A DNA stretch of 64,000 nucleotides from JBHIYN01 sp041984235 (GCA_041984235.1 JBHIYN010000002.1:339761-403760); one strand, 5' to 3'. Positions 1 to 10,216 are shown, counted from the stretch's first letter. Program-made: numbers and translations. The notes: generated by a model from the letters alone, not told the origin.

Positions 1-1
1 G

Positions 2-847
2 CTCAATCCCGGCACGCCGCTGGCCGAGCTCGCCGCGCACATCGAGAGCGGTCTGGCCGACGCCGCCATCGTCGATGCGCACGCCGTACCCGCCCTGCTT
101 CAAGCGCATCCCGACCTGCAGGCCGGCGCCTCGCTGGCGACCGGCTTCGACTATGCCTGGACCGCGCGTGCCGGCGATCGCCGCCTGCTCGGCGCAGTCG
201 ACGACTTCCTCGAACGCAAGTACCGCACCGCGACCTACAACGTGCTCGCGCGGCGCTACTTCGAGCAGCCGCGCTACACACGCTTCGCCGCGACCGACCG
301 CCTCTCGCCCTACGACGAGCTGGTGCGCCGGCATGCCGCGGACTACGACTTCGACTGGCGCCTGATCGTCGCCCAGATGTACCAGGAGAGCCGCTTCGAC
401 CCGGCCGCCCGTTCGAGTGCCGGCGCCCAGGGCCTGATGCAGCTGCTGCCCGCCACCGCGCGCGCGGTCGGGGTCAGCAACCCGTTCGATCCGGACGCCG
501 GGATCCGCGGCGGCATTGCGTATCTCAGTGCGCTGCGCGCACGCTTCGACGATGCCATCTCGCCGCGTGAGCGCACCTGGTTCGCGCTCGCTGCCTACAA
601 CGTCGGCTTCCAGCGCGTCGAGCGCGCGCGCGCCGCCGCGGCCGCGGCAGGCCTCGACCCGCACCGCTGGTTCGGCCACGTCGAGCGCATCATGCGCAAC
701 ATGGCGCGCGAGGGATCCGGCTGCCACTGCGGCCAGACCGTGGTCTACGTGCGCGCCATCCGCTCGCTCTACAACACCTACTTCCGCCTGCAGGAGACGC
801 TCACTGCCGGCCTGCCGCCGGCGCGGCGCACGGCACCGGCGACCTAG
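2..847 (+). CDS. mltF: MltF-like membrane-bound lytic transglycosylase, C-terminal part
   Basis: The reading frame is open from the window edge, so the N-terminus is missing. The first ~75 residues match the end of a solute-binding-protein-3-like domain. The rest is an SLT lysozyme-like domain with the catalytic-Glu motif 'YQESRFDP', followed by 'GAQGLMQLLPATA' and 'ALAAYNVGF'. This two-domain order is that of MltF, which cleaves the MurNAc-GlcNAc bond of peptidoglycan from the outer membrane with formation of anhydroMurNAc. The gene is convergent with queC and the two stops are only a few bases apart. The assignment to MltF rather than another SLT enzyme rests on the upstream domain. Confidence 0.85.
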   Translation, partial: LNPGTPLAELAAHIESGLADAAIVDAHAVPALLQAHPDLQAGASLATGFDYAWTARAGDRRLLGAVDDFLERKYRTATYNVLARRYFEQPRYTRFAATDRLSPYDELVRRHAADYDFDWRLIVAQMYQESRFDPAARSSAGAQGLMQLLPATARAVGVSNPFDPDAGIRGGIAYLSALRARFDDAISPRERTWFALAAYNVGFQRVERARAAAAAAGLDPHRWFGHVERIMRNMAREGSGCHCGQTVVYVRAIRSLYNTYFRLQETLTAGLPPARRTAPAT

Positions 848-855
848 GCGACCGG

Positions 856-1539
856 CTAGCGGTAACGGGTCGGATCGGCGATTGCGGCCGCCGCGAAGCC
901 CTCGCGACGCAGCCGGCAGGCATCGCACCTGCCGCAGGCGCGGCCGGCGTCGTCGGCCGTGTAGCAGCTCACCGTCTGCGCGTAATCGACGCCCAGCGCG
1001 GTGCCGCGACGGATGATGTCGGCCTTGCTGGCGTCGATCAGCGGCGCGCACACGCGCACCGGGTGACCCTCCACCCCGGCCCGGGTAGCCACTGCGGCGA
1101 GCTGCGCGAACGCCGCGATGAAGGCCGGCCGGCAGTCGGGGTAGCCGGAATAGTCGACCGCGTTGACGCCGACGTGGAGACTGCCGGCATCGACCACCTC
1201 GGCCCAGCCCAGCGCGAGCGCCAGCATCACCGTGTTACGCGCCGGGACGTAGGTGACCGGAATACCCGTGGTGGGCGTCTCCGGCACGTCGATGCCGGCA
1301 TCGGTCAGCGCCGAGCCGCCGAACTGGCCGAAGTCGACCGTGACCACGCGGTGCTCGACCGCGCCCAGCGCGGCCGAGACGCGCGCCGCGGCGGCCAGCT
1401 CGGCGGCGTGGCGCTGACCGTAATCGACCGCCAGCGTGTAGCACGCCAGTCCCTCGGCGCGGGCCACGGCGAGCACGGTGGACGAGTCGAGGCCGCCGGA
1501 GAGCAGCACGACGGCGCGGCGCTCAGCGTCCCGGCTCAT
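856..1539 (-). CDS. queC: 7-cyano-7-deazaguanine synthase QueC
   Basis: QueC converts 7-carboxy-7-deazaguanine to preQ0 with ATP and ammonia in queuosine biosynthesis. The N-terminal PP-loop 'VVLLSGGLDSS' binds ATP, and the C-terminal 'CGRCDACRLR' carries Cys residues of the zinc site. The ATG at 1539 gives 227 aa, the normal family size. The longer open frame upstream is only read-through opposite the queE frame. The start lies 17 bp inside the end of queE, so the two genes are translationally coupled and act in consecutive steps. Confidence 0.95.
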   Translation of the reverse strand: MSRDAERRAVVLLSGGLDSSTVLAVARAEGLACYTLAVDYGQRHAAELAAAARVSAALGAVEHRVVTVDFGQFGGSALTDAGIDVPETPTTGIPVTYVPARNTVMLALALGWAEVVDAGSLHVGVNAVDYSGYPDCRPAFIAAFAQLAAVATRAGVEGHPVRVCAPLIDASKADIIRRGTALGVDYAQTVSCYTADDAGRACGRCDACRLRREGFAAAAIADPTRYR

Positions 1540-2185
1540 CGCCCCACAACAGCTTGTGCAATTGCACCTGCAGGCGTACCGGCAGGCGATCGGCCAGGAT
1601 CCAGTCGGCGAGCTCGCGCGGTGCGACTTCGCCGTGAGCGGGCGAGAACAGGATCGCCACGTCGTCCGCCGGGTGTGCGCGCACGAACTCGCGACTCCAC
1701 TCGTAGTCGGCGCGCGAGGTGATGACGAACTTGAGCTCGTCACCGGCGGCGAGGTGCACGAGGTTGGCCGCGAGGTTGCGCGCACTCTCGCCGGATCCGG
1801 GGGTCTTGACGTCGACCACCCGGGACACGCGCGCGTCGACGCCGCCGATGTCGAGCGCGCCGCTGGTCTCCAGCGAAACCGCGTAGCCGGCATCGCACAG
1901 CGCTGTCATCAGCGGCAGCACGGCCGGTTGCGCAAGCGGCTCGCCACCGGTCACGCAGACCTGGCGCACCCCGTGCTCGCGCACCGCGTCGAGGATCGCC
2001 TGCAGGCTCATCACGCGTCCGCCGGAGAAGGCATAGGCCGTGTCACAGTAGCCGCAACGCAGCGGGCAGCCGGTCAAACGCACGAACACCGTCGGCAGGC
2101 CGACGCGCGTCGACTCGCCCTGCAGCGACGCAAAGATCTCGGTGATGCGCAGACTCGCGTCGGCAATGGCGGGGCGGGCGGACAT
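1523..2185 (-). CDS. queE: 7-carboxy-7-deazaguanine synthase QueE
   Basis: This is a radical-SAM enzyme that contracts carboxy-tetrahydropterin to 7-carboxy-7-deazaguanine, the step before QueC. The 'CPLRCGYCDT' segment holds the three cluster-binding cysteines near the N-terminus, preceded by 'IFASLQGE', typical of QueE. The ATG at 2185 gives 220 aa, which fits the family. A GTG at 2218 would add 11 residues and has no better ribosome-binding site. It overlaps queC and lies downstream of cpoB on the same strand. Confidence 0.93.
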   Translation of the reverse strand: MSARPAIADASLRITEIFASLQGESTRVGLPTVFVRLTGCPLRCGYCDTAYAFSGGRVMSLQAILDAVREHGVRQVCVTGGEPLAQPAVLPLMTALCDAGYAVSLETSGALDIGGVDARVSRVVDVKTPGSGESARNLAANLVHLAAGDELKFVITSRADYEWSREFVRAHPADDVAILFSPAHGEVAPRELADWILADRLPVRLQVQLHKLLWGDEPGR

Positions 2186-2262
2186 GACGGGCAGGGAGTC
2201 AGGCCGGGCCGCCGACACCGCAGGCAGGCGCGCGGCTCATCGGCTGTGACCGGCTCGCGGCT

Positions 2263-3291
2263 TCAGCGCGCCTCGGCGCGAATGCGCTGGATGCGCTCGT
2301 CGGCCAGGCGCGCGGCGGCGGAGCCGGGGAAGCGGGTCTTGAGCTCGCCGAGCACGCTCATGGCCTGGTCGGTCAGACCGAGCTCGTAGTAGCTGTAGGC
2401 AATCTTGAGCATCGCGTGTGACTGCTTCTTGCTGTCCGGGTAGTTGCGCACGAGCTGCTGGTACTGCTCGATGGCGGGCTCGAACTGGCGCATCACGTAG
2501 TACGCCTCGCCGAGCCAGTACTGTGCGTTGTCGGCGTACTGACTGCCGGGGTAGAGCTGCATGAAGCTGTTGAACGCGGCGATCGAATCCTCGTACTGCC
2601 CGGCCTTGAGCATGCCGAAGGCGTCGCGATAGGCGGCCTCGGACTCGGGGCTGTCGACGCCGGCCGGCGCCGGCCGCAGCGAGGGTGTCGGCGCAACGGG
2701 GACAGCCGTGGCAGCAGGCTCGGTTGCGGCGCCCGGGGCGGGAGCCGGCGCGAGGGCCGCGAGTGCCTCGCCGGCGGCCTCGACGTCGAGGCCGGCGTCG
2801 TCGACCGTCATTGCGCTGTCACCGGGCGCCGCGGGCAGGCCCTGCGGTGACTGCACGTCGAGCGCCATCGCCGCGCCGGCCGGGGCGCCGGCTATGCTCG
2901 TACCCGCGGGGGCATTCAGGGTCGGCAGCGGGGGATCGAGCGCGCTCTCGCCCGTCGCGGCCGCGGCGGCGCCGGGCGCCACGCTGATGATGCCGCCCTG
3001 CTCGAGCCGGCCGAGGCGGCGATCGACGTCGACGTAGCTCGCGGTCTGGCTCTTGCGCAGCTGCTCCAGCGAGAACACCTGGTTTTCCAGCTCGCCTCGC
3101 AACTGGCGCACTTCCTGTTGCAGCAGCTCGACCTGGCGCACCAGGTCGAGCAGGCCCTTGTTGTTGAGCGCGCGCTCCAGGCGCGCCAGCCGCTCGGCGG
3201 TGGCGTCGGCCTGCGCGGCCGCCGCCAGTGGCAGCAGCAGGGCGGCGCCGGCCAGCGCCAGCCGCACTGCGCGAGTCATCGTTGCCGCCAT
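2263..3291 (-). CDS. cpoB: Cell division coordinator CpoB (YbgF), Tol-Pal system
   Basis: This periplasmic protein works with Tol-Pal and PBP1B to couple outer-membrane constriction with septal peptidoglycan synthesis. It has an N-terminal signal peptide (hydrophobic ~residues 8-25), a trimerising coiled coil at ~30-100, a low-complexity Ala/Pro linker, and C-terminal TPR repeats ('YRDAFGMLKAGQYEDSI', 'AQYWLGEAYYV'). The linker is longer than in E. coli, giving 342 aa. The ATG at 3291 overlaps the pal stop (ATGA), so translation is probably coupled. A TTG one codon earlier is less likely. Confidence 0.92.
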   Translation of the reverse strand: MAATMTRAVRLALAGAALLLPLAAAAQADATAERLARLERALNNKGLLDLVRQVELLQQEVRQLRGELENQVFSLEQLRKSQTASYVDVDRRLGRLEQGGIISVAPGAAAAATGESALDPPLPTLNAPAGTSIAGAPAGAAMALDVQSPQGLPAAPGDSAMTVDDAGLDVEAAGEALAALAPAPAPGAATEPAATAVPVAPTPSLRPAPAGVDSPESEAAYRDAFGMLKAGQYEDSIAAFNSFMQLYPGSQYADNAQYWLGEAYYVMRQFEPAIEQYQQLVRNYPDSKKQSHAMLKIAYSYYELGLTDQAMSVLGELKTRFPGSAAARLADERIQRIRAEAR

Positions 3292-3842
3292 CAATAGACC
3301 AGCTCGACGCGCCGGTTGAGGCCGTAGGACTGCTCGTCGTGGCCGTCCACGGCGGGCCGCTCCTCGCCGTAGCTGACCGCCTTGACCTGCCCGGCCGAGG
3401 CGCCGAGCAGGACCAGCTGGCGGCGCACCGCCAGCGCGCGTCGTTCGCCGAGCGCGAGGTTGTACTCACGCGACCCGCGCTCGTCGGCATGCCCTTCCAG
3501 GGTGACGCTGGCGCCGGGGTTGGCGGCGAGATAACCGGCATGTGCCGATACCGTGCCCGCGAAGTCGGAGCGGATGTTGGCGCTGTCGTAATCGAAGTAG
3601 ATGACGCGCACCGACAACGGGCTGTTGGGGTCGTCGAGTGCCGCCGCGCTGAGGCCGCCGTCGTCGTCGAGGCCCTGCGTGCGTGCGCCGCCGCTTTCCG
3701 CGCCGCTGCCGGACGCCGTGCTGCGTTCCTCGACGCGCGCTCGGCTCTGGGCATCGTCGTCCTTGGACTTCGTCGAGCTGCACGCGGTCATCGCGACCGC
3801 GATCATCAGGATGCCGAAAAACTTGAGGCCGGCCCCTTTCAT
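3291..3842 (-). CDS. pal: Peptidoglycan-associated lipoprotein Pal
   Basis: This outer-membrane lipoprotein has a signal peptide ending in the lipobox 'MTACSS' and a C-terminal OmpA-like domain that binds diaminopimelate. Signature stretches are 'VTLEGHADERGSREYN' and 'LGERRALAVRRQL'. A strong ribosome-binding site (AGGAG) precedes the ATG at 3842; the open frame upstream of it is not coding. At 183 aa it is normal for the family. It lies between tolB and cpoB in the conserved order, and its stop overlaps the cpoB start. Confidence 0.96.
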   Translation of the reverse strand: MKGAGLKFFGILMIAVAMTACSSTKSKDDDAQSRARVEERSTASGSGAESGGARTQGLDDDGGLSAAALDDPNSPLSVRVIYFDYDSANIRSDFAGTVSAHAGYLAANPGASVTLEGHADERGSREYNLALGERRALAVRRQLVLLGASAGQVKAVSYGEERPAVDGHDEQSYGLNRRVELVY

Positions 3843-3906
3843 GCGCTTTCTCCTAAATTTGGATCCGCCTGGAAACACCCGGGAATGGCTTGCCGCGCGC
3901 CCGCGA

Positions 3907-5238
3907 TCAGTCGCGGAAAGGACCCCACGCGGGCTCTCTGACTTCACCGCGCTGCAAGGCCAGCCGCTGCCTGAGCCGACCGTCGGTCGAGACCGCCGCC
4001 AGCTCCGTGCCGCGCGCGCCCATTGTCGCATAAATTATCATGCTGCCGTTCGGCGCAAAGCTCGGCGACTCGTCCAGCCGGGCGTTGGTGAGCACCTCGA
4101 AGACGTTGGTCTCGAGGTCGAGCACGGCGATGTGGTAACCGCGATCCCCGCCGTTGACCACGGCCAGCTTGCGACCGTCGGGCGACAGGCGCGGGCGTGC
4201 GTTGTAGCGCCCCATGTTGAACGTCACCCGCTGTGGTGCGCTGCCGTCCAGGGCGACCCGGTAGATCTGCGGACCGCCGCCGCGATCGGAGGTGAACACG
4301 ATGCTGCGACCGTCCGGTGCCCAGTTCGCCTCGGTGTCGATCGCGGCATGATTGGTCAGGCGGGTCAGGTTGCGGCTGCGCAGGCTGTAGAGATAGATCT
4401 CCGGATTGCCGTCGCGTGACAGGGTCACCGCGAGCCGTTCGCCGTCCGGCGCGAACGCGGGCGAGCTGTTGATGCCGACGCCGGCGATGATCTTCTCGCG
4501 CCGCCCGGTGCGAATGTCCTGCAGGTAGATGGCCGAGTTGCGATCCTCGAACGACACGTAGGCGAGCTGCGAACCGTCCGGTGACCAGGCCGGTGACAGC
4601 AGCGGCTGTCGCGATTCGAGAATGGTATGCGGATCGTAGCCGTCGGCATCGGCCACCTGCAGGCGGTAGATCGATTCCTTGGCCGACTTCTTCTCTACCG
4701 TGACGTAGGCGATGCGAGTAGCGAACGCACCCTTCTCGCCGAGCAGCTTCTCGTAAATGAGGTCGCTGACGTGGTGCGCGGTGAGGCGCATGTTCTCGGC
4801 CGAGGTCGGGATGCGGAAGCCGAGCAGCTGCTTGCCACGATAAACGTCGAGCACGCGAAACTCGACCACGAAGCCGCCGTCGGCGCCGCCCAGGACCTTG
4901 CCGATGACGAGATTCTCCATGCCGAGCACGCGCCAGTCCTTGAAGTTGACGGCGTTGAAGCTCGCCGGGCGCGAGGGCAGGTCCGCCGCCGGCATCGGTG
5001 CGAACTTGCCGCTGCGCGCGAGATCGGCACTGACCACGGCGGCGACGTCGACCCCGCCGGTGTCGTCGCCGACGGTGGCAAACGGCACCACGGCGATCGG
5101 CAGCGCGGACTCGATGCCCTGCTCGATGCGAATGGTCAGCTCGCCGTCGCGTGCCTGCGCCGGCACCCAGGCAGCGGCCAGCAGCGCGAGCAGTATGGCG
5201 ACGCGCGGGAAAAGACGCTCAGGACGGGTCGAAGACAA
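3907..5238 (-). CDS. tolB: Tol-Pal system beta-propeller protein TolB
   Basis: This periplasmic protein of the Tol-Pal trans-envelope machine binds Pal and the TolA C-terminus. The sequence has a signal peptide ending near 'VPAQA', an N-terminal alpha/beta domain, and a six-bladed propeller with repeated 'SPxWSPDGSQLAYVS'-type motifs. The start is unusual: there is no ATG near the signal peptide, but a TTG at 5238 is preceded by GAGGAG with 8 bases of spacing, so TTG is preferred. It overlaps the end of tolA by 20 bp. Length 443 aa, normal. Confidence 0.94.
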   Translation of the reverse strand: MSSTRPERLFPRVAILLALLAAAWVPAQARDGELTIRIEQGIESALPIAVVPFATVGDDTGGVDVAAVVSADLARSGKFAPMPAADLPSRPASFNAVNFKDWRVLGMENLVIGKVLGGADGGFVVEFRVLDVYRGKQLLGFRIPTSAENMRLTAHHVSDLIYEKLLGEKGAFATRIAYVTVEKKSAKESIYRLQVADADGYDPHTILESRQPLLSPAWSPDGSQLAYVSFEDRNSAIYLQDIRTGRREKIIAGVGINSSPAFAPDGERLAVTLSRDGNPEIYLYSLRSRNLTRLTNHAAIDTEANWAPDGRSIVFTSDRGGGPQIYRVALDGSAPQRVTFNMGRYNARPRLSPDGRKLAVVNGGDRGYHIAVLDLETNVFEVLTNARLDESPSFAPNGSMIIYATMGARGTELAAVSTDGRLRQRLALQRGEVREPAWGPFRD

Positions 5239-6124
5239 AGGCGATGCTCCTCATCTGTTGAAACAGCCGCGGATCGGCGGGGACCGGGAGCGGTGCGGCC
5301 TTGCGTACCGCGTTCTCCGCCTGGCGGTCGAAGGTCGGGTTGCCGCTGGACTTGACGATCTGCACCCCGGCGACCTCGCCCCCCGGGATCAGCGTAATTC
5401 TGAGCGTGCAGGTGAGCCCGTCAAGTCCCGGCAGGATGGTGAAGGACTGGCGCACGCGCTGGGCGATGGCGGCGACGTAGCGATCGATCTCGGTGGCGTC
5501 GGCCGCGGCCTGCGCCGCCGCCTGGCGCGCCGCCTCCTCCGCCGCCAGCTCGTCCTGCAGCGCCTGCTCGATACGCTTGCGCTCGGCTTCGCGCGCGGCC
5601 GCCTCCTTGCGTTTGCGCTCGGCCTCGGCCTGGCGCTTCTGCTCCGCTTCGGCCTGCCGCTTCTTTTCCGCCTCGGCCTCGGCCCGGCGTTGCTTCTCGG
5701 CCTCCGCTTCGCGCCGTGCCTGCTCCGCCGCCGCCTTCTCGCGCTCCGCCTCGGCCTTGCGCTTCTCTGCCTCGGCCGCTTTGCGCTCGGCCTCCGCGGC
5801 CTTGCGTTCGGCTTCCTGGCGCTTGCGTGCCGACTCCGCCTCGGCCTTCTTGATGCGCTCCTGCTCGGCCTTGAGATCGGCCAGGCGTTTCTCCTCGGCG
5901 GCGCGTTTGCGCTCGAGCTCGCGGCGTTCGCGCTCCTCGGCGGCTTTGAGCCGTTCGACTTCCTGCGCCACCGCCTGGCTGTCGATGACCTTCGCCTGCA
6001 CGATGTCCCGGTGCTCGGCGGGCCGCCGGATCTCGTCGGGCGAGAAATCGACGCTCACCGTCAGCACCAGCACCAGCAGCACGTGCAGCAGTACCGACCA
6101 GCCAATCGATCGTTTGCGAAACAT
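5219..6124 (-). CDS. tolA: Cell envelope integrity protein TolA
   Basis: TolA is anchored in the inner membrane by one N-terminal helix (~residues 9-28) and spans the periplasm to contact Pal/TolB. A very Glu/Lys/Ala/Arg-rich coiled coil covers ~50-210. The C-terminal TonB-like domain (~215-301) includes 'LRITLIPGGEVAGVQIVKSS'. The ATG at 6124 sits just below tolR, and the end overlaps the tolB start. The heptad-rich region is encoded by repetitive DNA, which opens long spurious frames on the other strand. Confidence 0.94.
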   Translation of the reverse strand: MFRKRSIGWSVLLHVLLVLVLTVSVDFSPDEIRRPAEHRDIVQAKVIDSQAVAQEVERLKAAEERERRELERKRAAEEKRLADLKAEQERIKKAEAESARKRQEAERKAAEAERKAAEAEKRKAEAEREKAAAEQARREAEAEKQRRAEAEAEKKRQAEAEQKRQAEAERKRKEAAAREAERKRIEQALQDELAAEEAARQAAAQAAADATEIDRYVAAIAQRVRQSFTILPGLDGLTCTLRITLIPGGEVAGVQIVKSSGNPTFDRQAENAVRKAAPLPVPADPRLFQQMRSIAFVFDPS

Positions 6125-6142
6125 CGGGCGCGCGCGGCGGGG

Positions 6143-6568
<426 letters not shown>

Positions 6569-6580
6569 CGCGCGCACCCG

Positions 6581-6658
6581 TAAAAAGGGGACATGCCACA
6601 TTTTGCCGGCCGGCGACCCGGGTCGCCGGCCGGCAAAATGTGGCATGTCCCCTTTTTA
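6581..6658. repeat. Perfect 78-bp palindrome between tolR and tolQ
   Basis: Bases 6581-6619 are the exact reverse complement of 6620-6658, with no loop. The outer arm reads AAAAAGGGGACATGCCACAT. The inner arm is a different GC-rich sequence ending at the CCC|GGG centre. The outer arm recurs at 46816-46888 around an unrelated inner arm. Both strands end in CCCCTTTTTA, so the RNA hairpin with a U-tract could act as a bidirectional terminator or attenuator inside the tol operon. Confidence 0.9.
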
Positions 6659-6660
6659 GC

Positions 6661-6924
6661 TCGCGAGCGAAGCCAGGTCGCGTTCCGGCGGCGCGCAGAA
6701 GCCGCAGCGTATCGAGCCATACGTGAGGACTTCGAGCACCGGGGAGACGCGAGCTGGCGAGCGCAGTAGCTTCTCATCCAGGACCTCCGCAGACCGATGA
6801 GAAGCGTCGCGAGCGAAGCCAGGTCGCGTTCCGGCGGCGCGCAGAAGCCGCAGCGTATCGAGCCATACGTGAGGACTTCGAGCACCGGCGGGACGCGAGA
6901 TGGCGAGCGCAGTAGCTTCTCATC
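6661..6924. repeat. Two direct copies of a ~118-bp repeat
   Basis: Copy 1 (6661-6778) and copy 2 (6807-6924) are nearly identical over ~118 bp, starting TCGCGAGCGAAGCCAGGTCG and ending AGCTTCTCATC, at a 146-bp offset. The end of the unit (GAGCACCG..., GAGCGCAGTAGCTTCTC) is clearly related to the repeat at 49.5-50.0 kb beside hemF. Together with the adjacent palindrome it fills the whole tolR-tolQ gap. No coding sequence is supported here. Confidence 0.88.
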
Positions 6925-6930
6925 GGTCTG

Positions 6931-7605
6931 CTAGTCGTGGACCTGACGGCGGAGGATAGCCAGAAACTCCTCCACGAAGATGTCGTAGCGCCCGTCGATG
7001 CGATCGATACCGGCGGCGTAGCGGTTGTAGGCGATGACCGCGGGGATGGCCGCGAAGAGGCCCATCGCGGTCGCCACCAGCGCCTCGGAAATACCCGGCG
7101 CGACCATCGCCAGCGTCGCCTGGTGCACGTTGCCCAGCGCCTGGAAGGAATTCATGATGCCCCACACGGTGCCGAACAGGCCGACGTAGGGACTCACCGA
7201 GCCGATCGTGGCGAGCGTCGGCAGGCTGGTGTCCAGCGCTTCGAGCTCGCGGCTGACGGTGACTTTCATGGCGCGCTGCGCGCCGTCGAGGATGTCGGCG
7301 CTGTCCAGCCCGCCGCGCTTGCGCAGCCGCGCGAACTCGCGGAAGCCGGACTCGAAGATGCGCTCCATGCCAGTGGCCTCGCCGGGCGCGGCCGAGATGC
7401 GGTTGTACAGCCGGGTCAGGTCCTCGGTCGACCAGAACTCGTCCTCGAACGCCTCCATCTCGCGATGCGCGCGCCTGAGCTCGGCGCGCTTGGCGAAGAT
7501 CATCGCCCACGAGGCGACCGAGGCGGCCAGCAGCAACAGCATGACCAGCTTGACCAGCAGGCTGGCGCCGAGCACCAGGCTCGCGATGGACAGATCACTC
7601 GACAC
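6931..7605 (-). CDS. tolQ: Tol-Pal proton-channel protein TolQ
   Basis: TolQ is an inner-membrane protein of the MotA/TolQ/ExbB family. It has three membrane segments (about residues 15-37, 135-155 and 170-192) and the family region 'TIGSVSPYVGLFGTVWGIM'. With TolR it forms the proton-driven motor for TolA. Start is GTG at 7605, overlapping the end of ybgC. Length 224 aa, normal. Its stop at 6931 directly abuts the repeat block that separates it from tolR. Confidence 0.95.
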   Translation of the reverse strand: MSSDLSIASLVLGASLLVKLVMLLLLAASVASWAMIFAKRAELRRAHREMEAFEDEFWSTEDLTRLYNRISAAPGEATGMERIFESGFREFARLRKRGGLDSADILDGAQRAMKVTVSRELEALDTSLPTLATIGSVSPYVGLFGTVWGIMNSFQALGNVHQATLAMVAPGISEALVATAMGLFAAIPAVIAYNRYAAGIDRIDGRYDIFVEEFLAILRRQVHD

Positions 7606-8019
7606 TTTCGAATACCCTCATCATGTGCGCCGGAATGCGGCACGGGCTGAACGCACCGGCGCTGACGCAGGCGACCGTGTTGGCCGCCGCGCAGACCAGC
7701 GCGCCGTCCGCGTCCTCCACGCGCTGCCCGAACGCGATGCTCACCCGGCGCAACCGTTCGATACGCGAACGCACCACGAGTTCCTCGTTGAAGCGCGCGG
7801 CGCGCCGGTAGCTGACGTCGGTCTGCGTGACGACGAAGAGCACGCCGTCACGCTCAAGTAACGCATCCTGCTCGAAGCCCAGCGCGCGCAGCCACTCGGT
7901 GCGCGCGCGCTCCATGAAGCGCAGGTAGTTGGCGTGGTAGACGATGCCGCCGGCGTCGGTGTCCTCGAAGTACACGCGCACCGGCCACGCGAACGGTTGT
8001 CTGAGCGGGCTCGCGCCAT

Positions 8020-8023
<4 letters not shown>
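7595..8023 (-). CDS. ybgC: Tol-Pal system acyl-CoA thioesterase YbgC
   Basis: This is a hot-dog-fold thioesterase of the 4-hydroxybenzoyl-CoA thioesterase family. The N-terminal motif 'VYFEDTDAGGIVYHANYL' contains the catalytic Asp. In E. coli YbgC acts on acyl-CoA thioesters and is linked to phospholipid metabolism at the start of the tol cluster. The ATG at 8023 overlaps the ruvB stop, and the end overlaps tolQ, so ruvB-ybgC-tolQ look translationally coupled. 142 aa. Confidence 0.94.
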
Positions 8024-9063
<1,040 letters not shown>

Positions 9064-9090
9064 GTGCGTCTCCTGGCATGCCGCGCGACC

Positions 9091-9699
9091 TCATCGCGGC
9101 AGCAGGCTCTTCAGCACTTCGCGGATGATCGCCTCGCTGCTCATGCCCTCGGTCGAAAGCCCGTGCACGTAGCGGCTCGCCTCCTGCGGCTTGTAGCCGA
9201 GCGCGATCAGCCCGCTGACGGCGTCACCCACCGGGTCTTCGCGCGCCGGCGCCTGGCCGGCGGCCGCGCCGGCCGCCGCCGGGGTCACGGGATCGATGGC
9301 GCCGACGCGGTCGCGCATCTCCACGATCAGCCGCTCGGCGGTCTTCTTGCCGACCCCCGGCAACGCGGTCAGGCGCGCGGTGTCGCCGGCCTGCACGCAT
9401 TCCGCGAACTGCCCGGCGTCCATGCCCGAGAGGATCACCAGCGCCATGCGCGTGCCGACGCCGTTGACCTTGAGCAGGCTGCGGAACAGGGCGCGCTCGG
9501 ACTCGCTGGAGAAGCCATACAGCAGGTGGGCGTCGTCGCGCACCGCGAGGTGGGTGTACAGCGACACGCGCTCGTTCAGGCCGGGCAGCGCCCAGATGGT
9601 CGTCATCGGCGCCTCGATCTCGTAGCCGACGCCGTTGCAGTCGACGATCAGCTGCGGCGGGCGCATCTCGATCAGCACGCCGGAGATGCGCCCGATCAC
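9091..9699 (-). CDS. ruvA: Holliday junction branch migration protein RuvA
   Basis: RuvA tetramers bind four-way junctions and load RuvB. The protein begins 'MIGRISGVLIEMRPPQLIVD' (OB fold), has the helix-hairpin-helix region 'VNGVGTRMALVILSGM' and 'LPGVGKKTAERLIVEM', then a flexible Ala-rich linker and the RuvB-binding domain III ('ALGYKPQEASRYVHGL'). Start GTG at 9699 overlaps the ruvC stop. 202 aa. Confidence 0.97.
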   Translation of the reverse strand: MIGRISGVLIEMRPPQLIVDCNGVGYEIEAPMTTIWALPGLNERVSLYTHLAVRDDAHLLYGFSSESERALFRSLLKVNGVGTRMALVILSGMDAGQFAECVQAGDTARLTALPGVGKKTAERLIVEMRDRVGAIDPVTPAAAGAAAGQAPAREDPVGDAVSGLIALGYKPQEASRYVHGLSTEGMSSEAIIREVLKSLLPR

Positions 9700-10199
9700 C
9701 GGCGCCCCCCGGCCAGCGCGATGCGCGCCAGGCCCTCGCGCATGTGCGCGTGGCAGATCGCCGCGGCCAGCGCGTCGGCGGCATCGGCCTGCGGCGCGCG
9801 GTCCAGCTCGAGCAGCGCGCGCACCATGTGCTGGACCTGGGTCTTGTCGGCATGGCCGCGCCCGACCAGCGCCTGCTTGACCTGGGTCGCGGCGTACTCG
9901 CTGACCGCGAGCCCCTCGCGACAGGCGCTCAGGATGGCGACGCCGCGCGCGTGGCCGAGCTTGAGCGCGGAGTCCGCGTTGCGGTTCATGAAGACCTTCT
10001 CCACCGCCGCCTCGTCAGGCCGGTGGCGCGCGATGATCTCGGAGAGGGCGTCGAACAAGGTCACCAGGCGCGCGTCCAGGGCACCGTCGCCGAGCCGGAT
10101 ACAGCCGTCGTCGACGTGGCTGACCCGATGACCGCTGACCCGTACCACGCCCCAGCCCGTGATGCGCGAGCCGGGGTCAATACCGAGGATGACGGTCAA
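9696..10199 (-). CDS. ruvC: Crossover junction endodeoxyribonuclease RuvC
   Basis: RuvC resolves Holliday junctions by symmetric nicking. The RNase-H-like fold starts 'ILGIDPGSRITGWGVV' with the first catalytic Asp; 'AAVEKVFMNRNADSALKLG' and 'ADALAAAICH' provide further acidic residues. No ATG or GTG fits the conserved N-terminus, so a TTG at 10199 is taken as start (167 aa). The frame continues far upstream across yebC but that sequence is not RuvC-like. It sits 17 bp below yebC. Confidence 0.94.
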   Translation of the reverse strand: MTVILGIDPGSRITGWGVVRVSGHRVSHVDDGCIRLGDGALDARLVTLFDALSEIIARHRPDEAAVEKVFMNRNADSALKLGHARGVAILSACREGLAVSEYAATQVKQALVGRGHADKTQVQHMVRALLELDRAPQADAADALAAAICHAHMREGLARIALAGGRR

Positions 10200-10216
10200 G
10201 GTGCCGCGACACGGGG

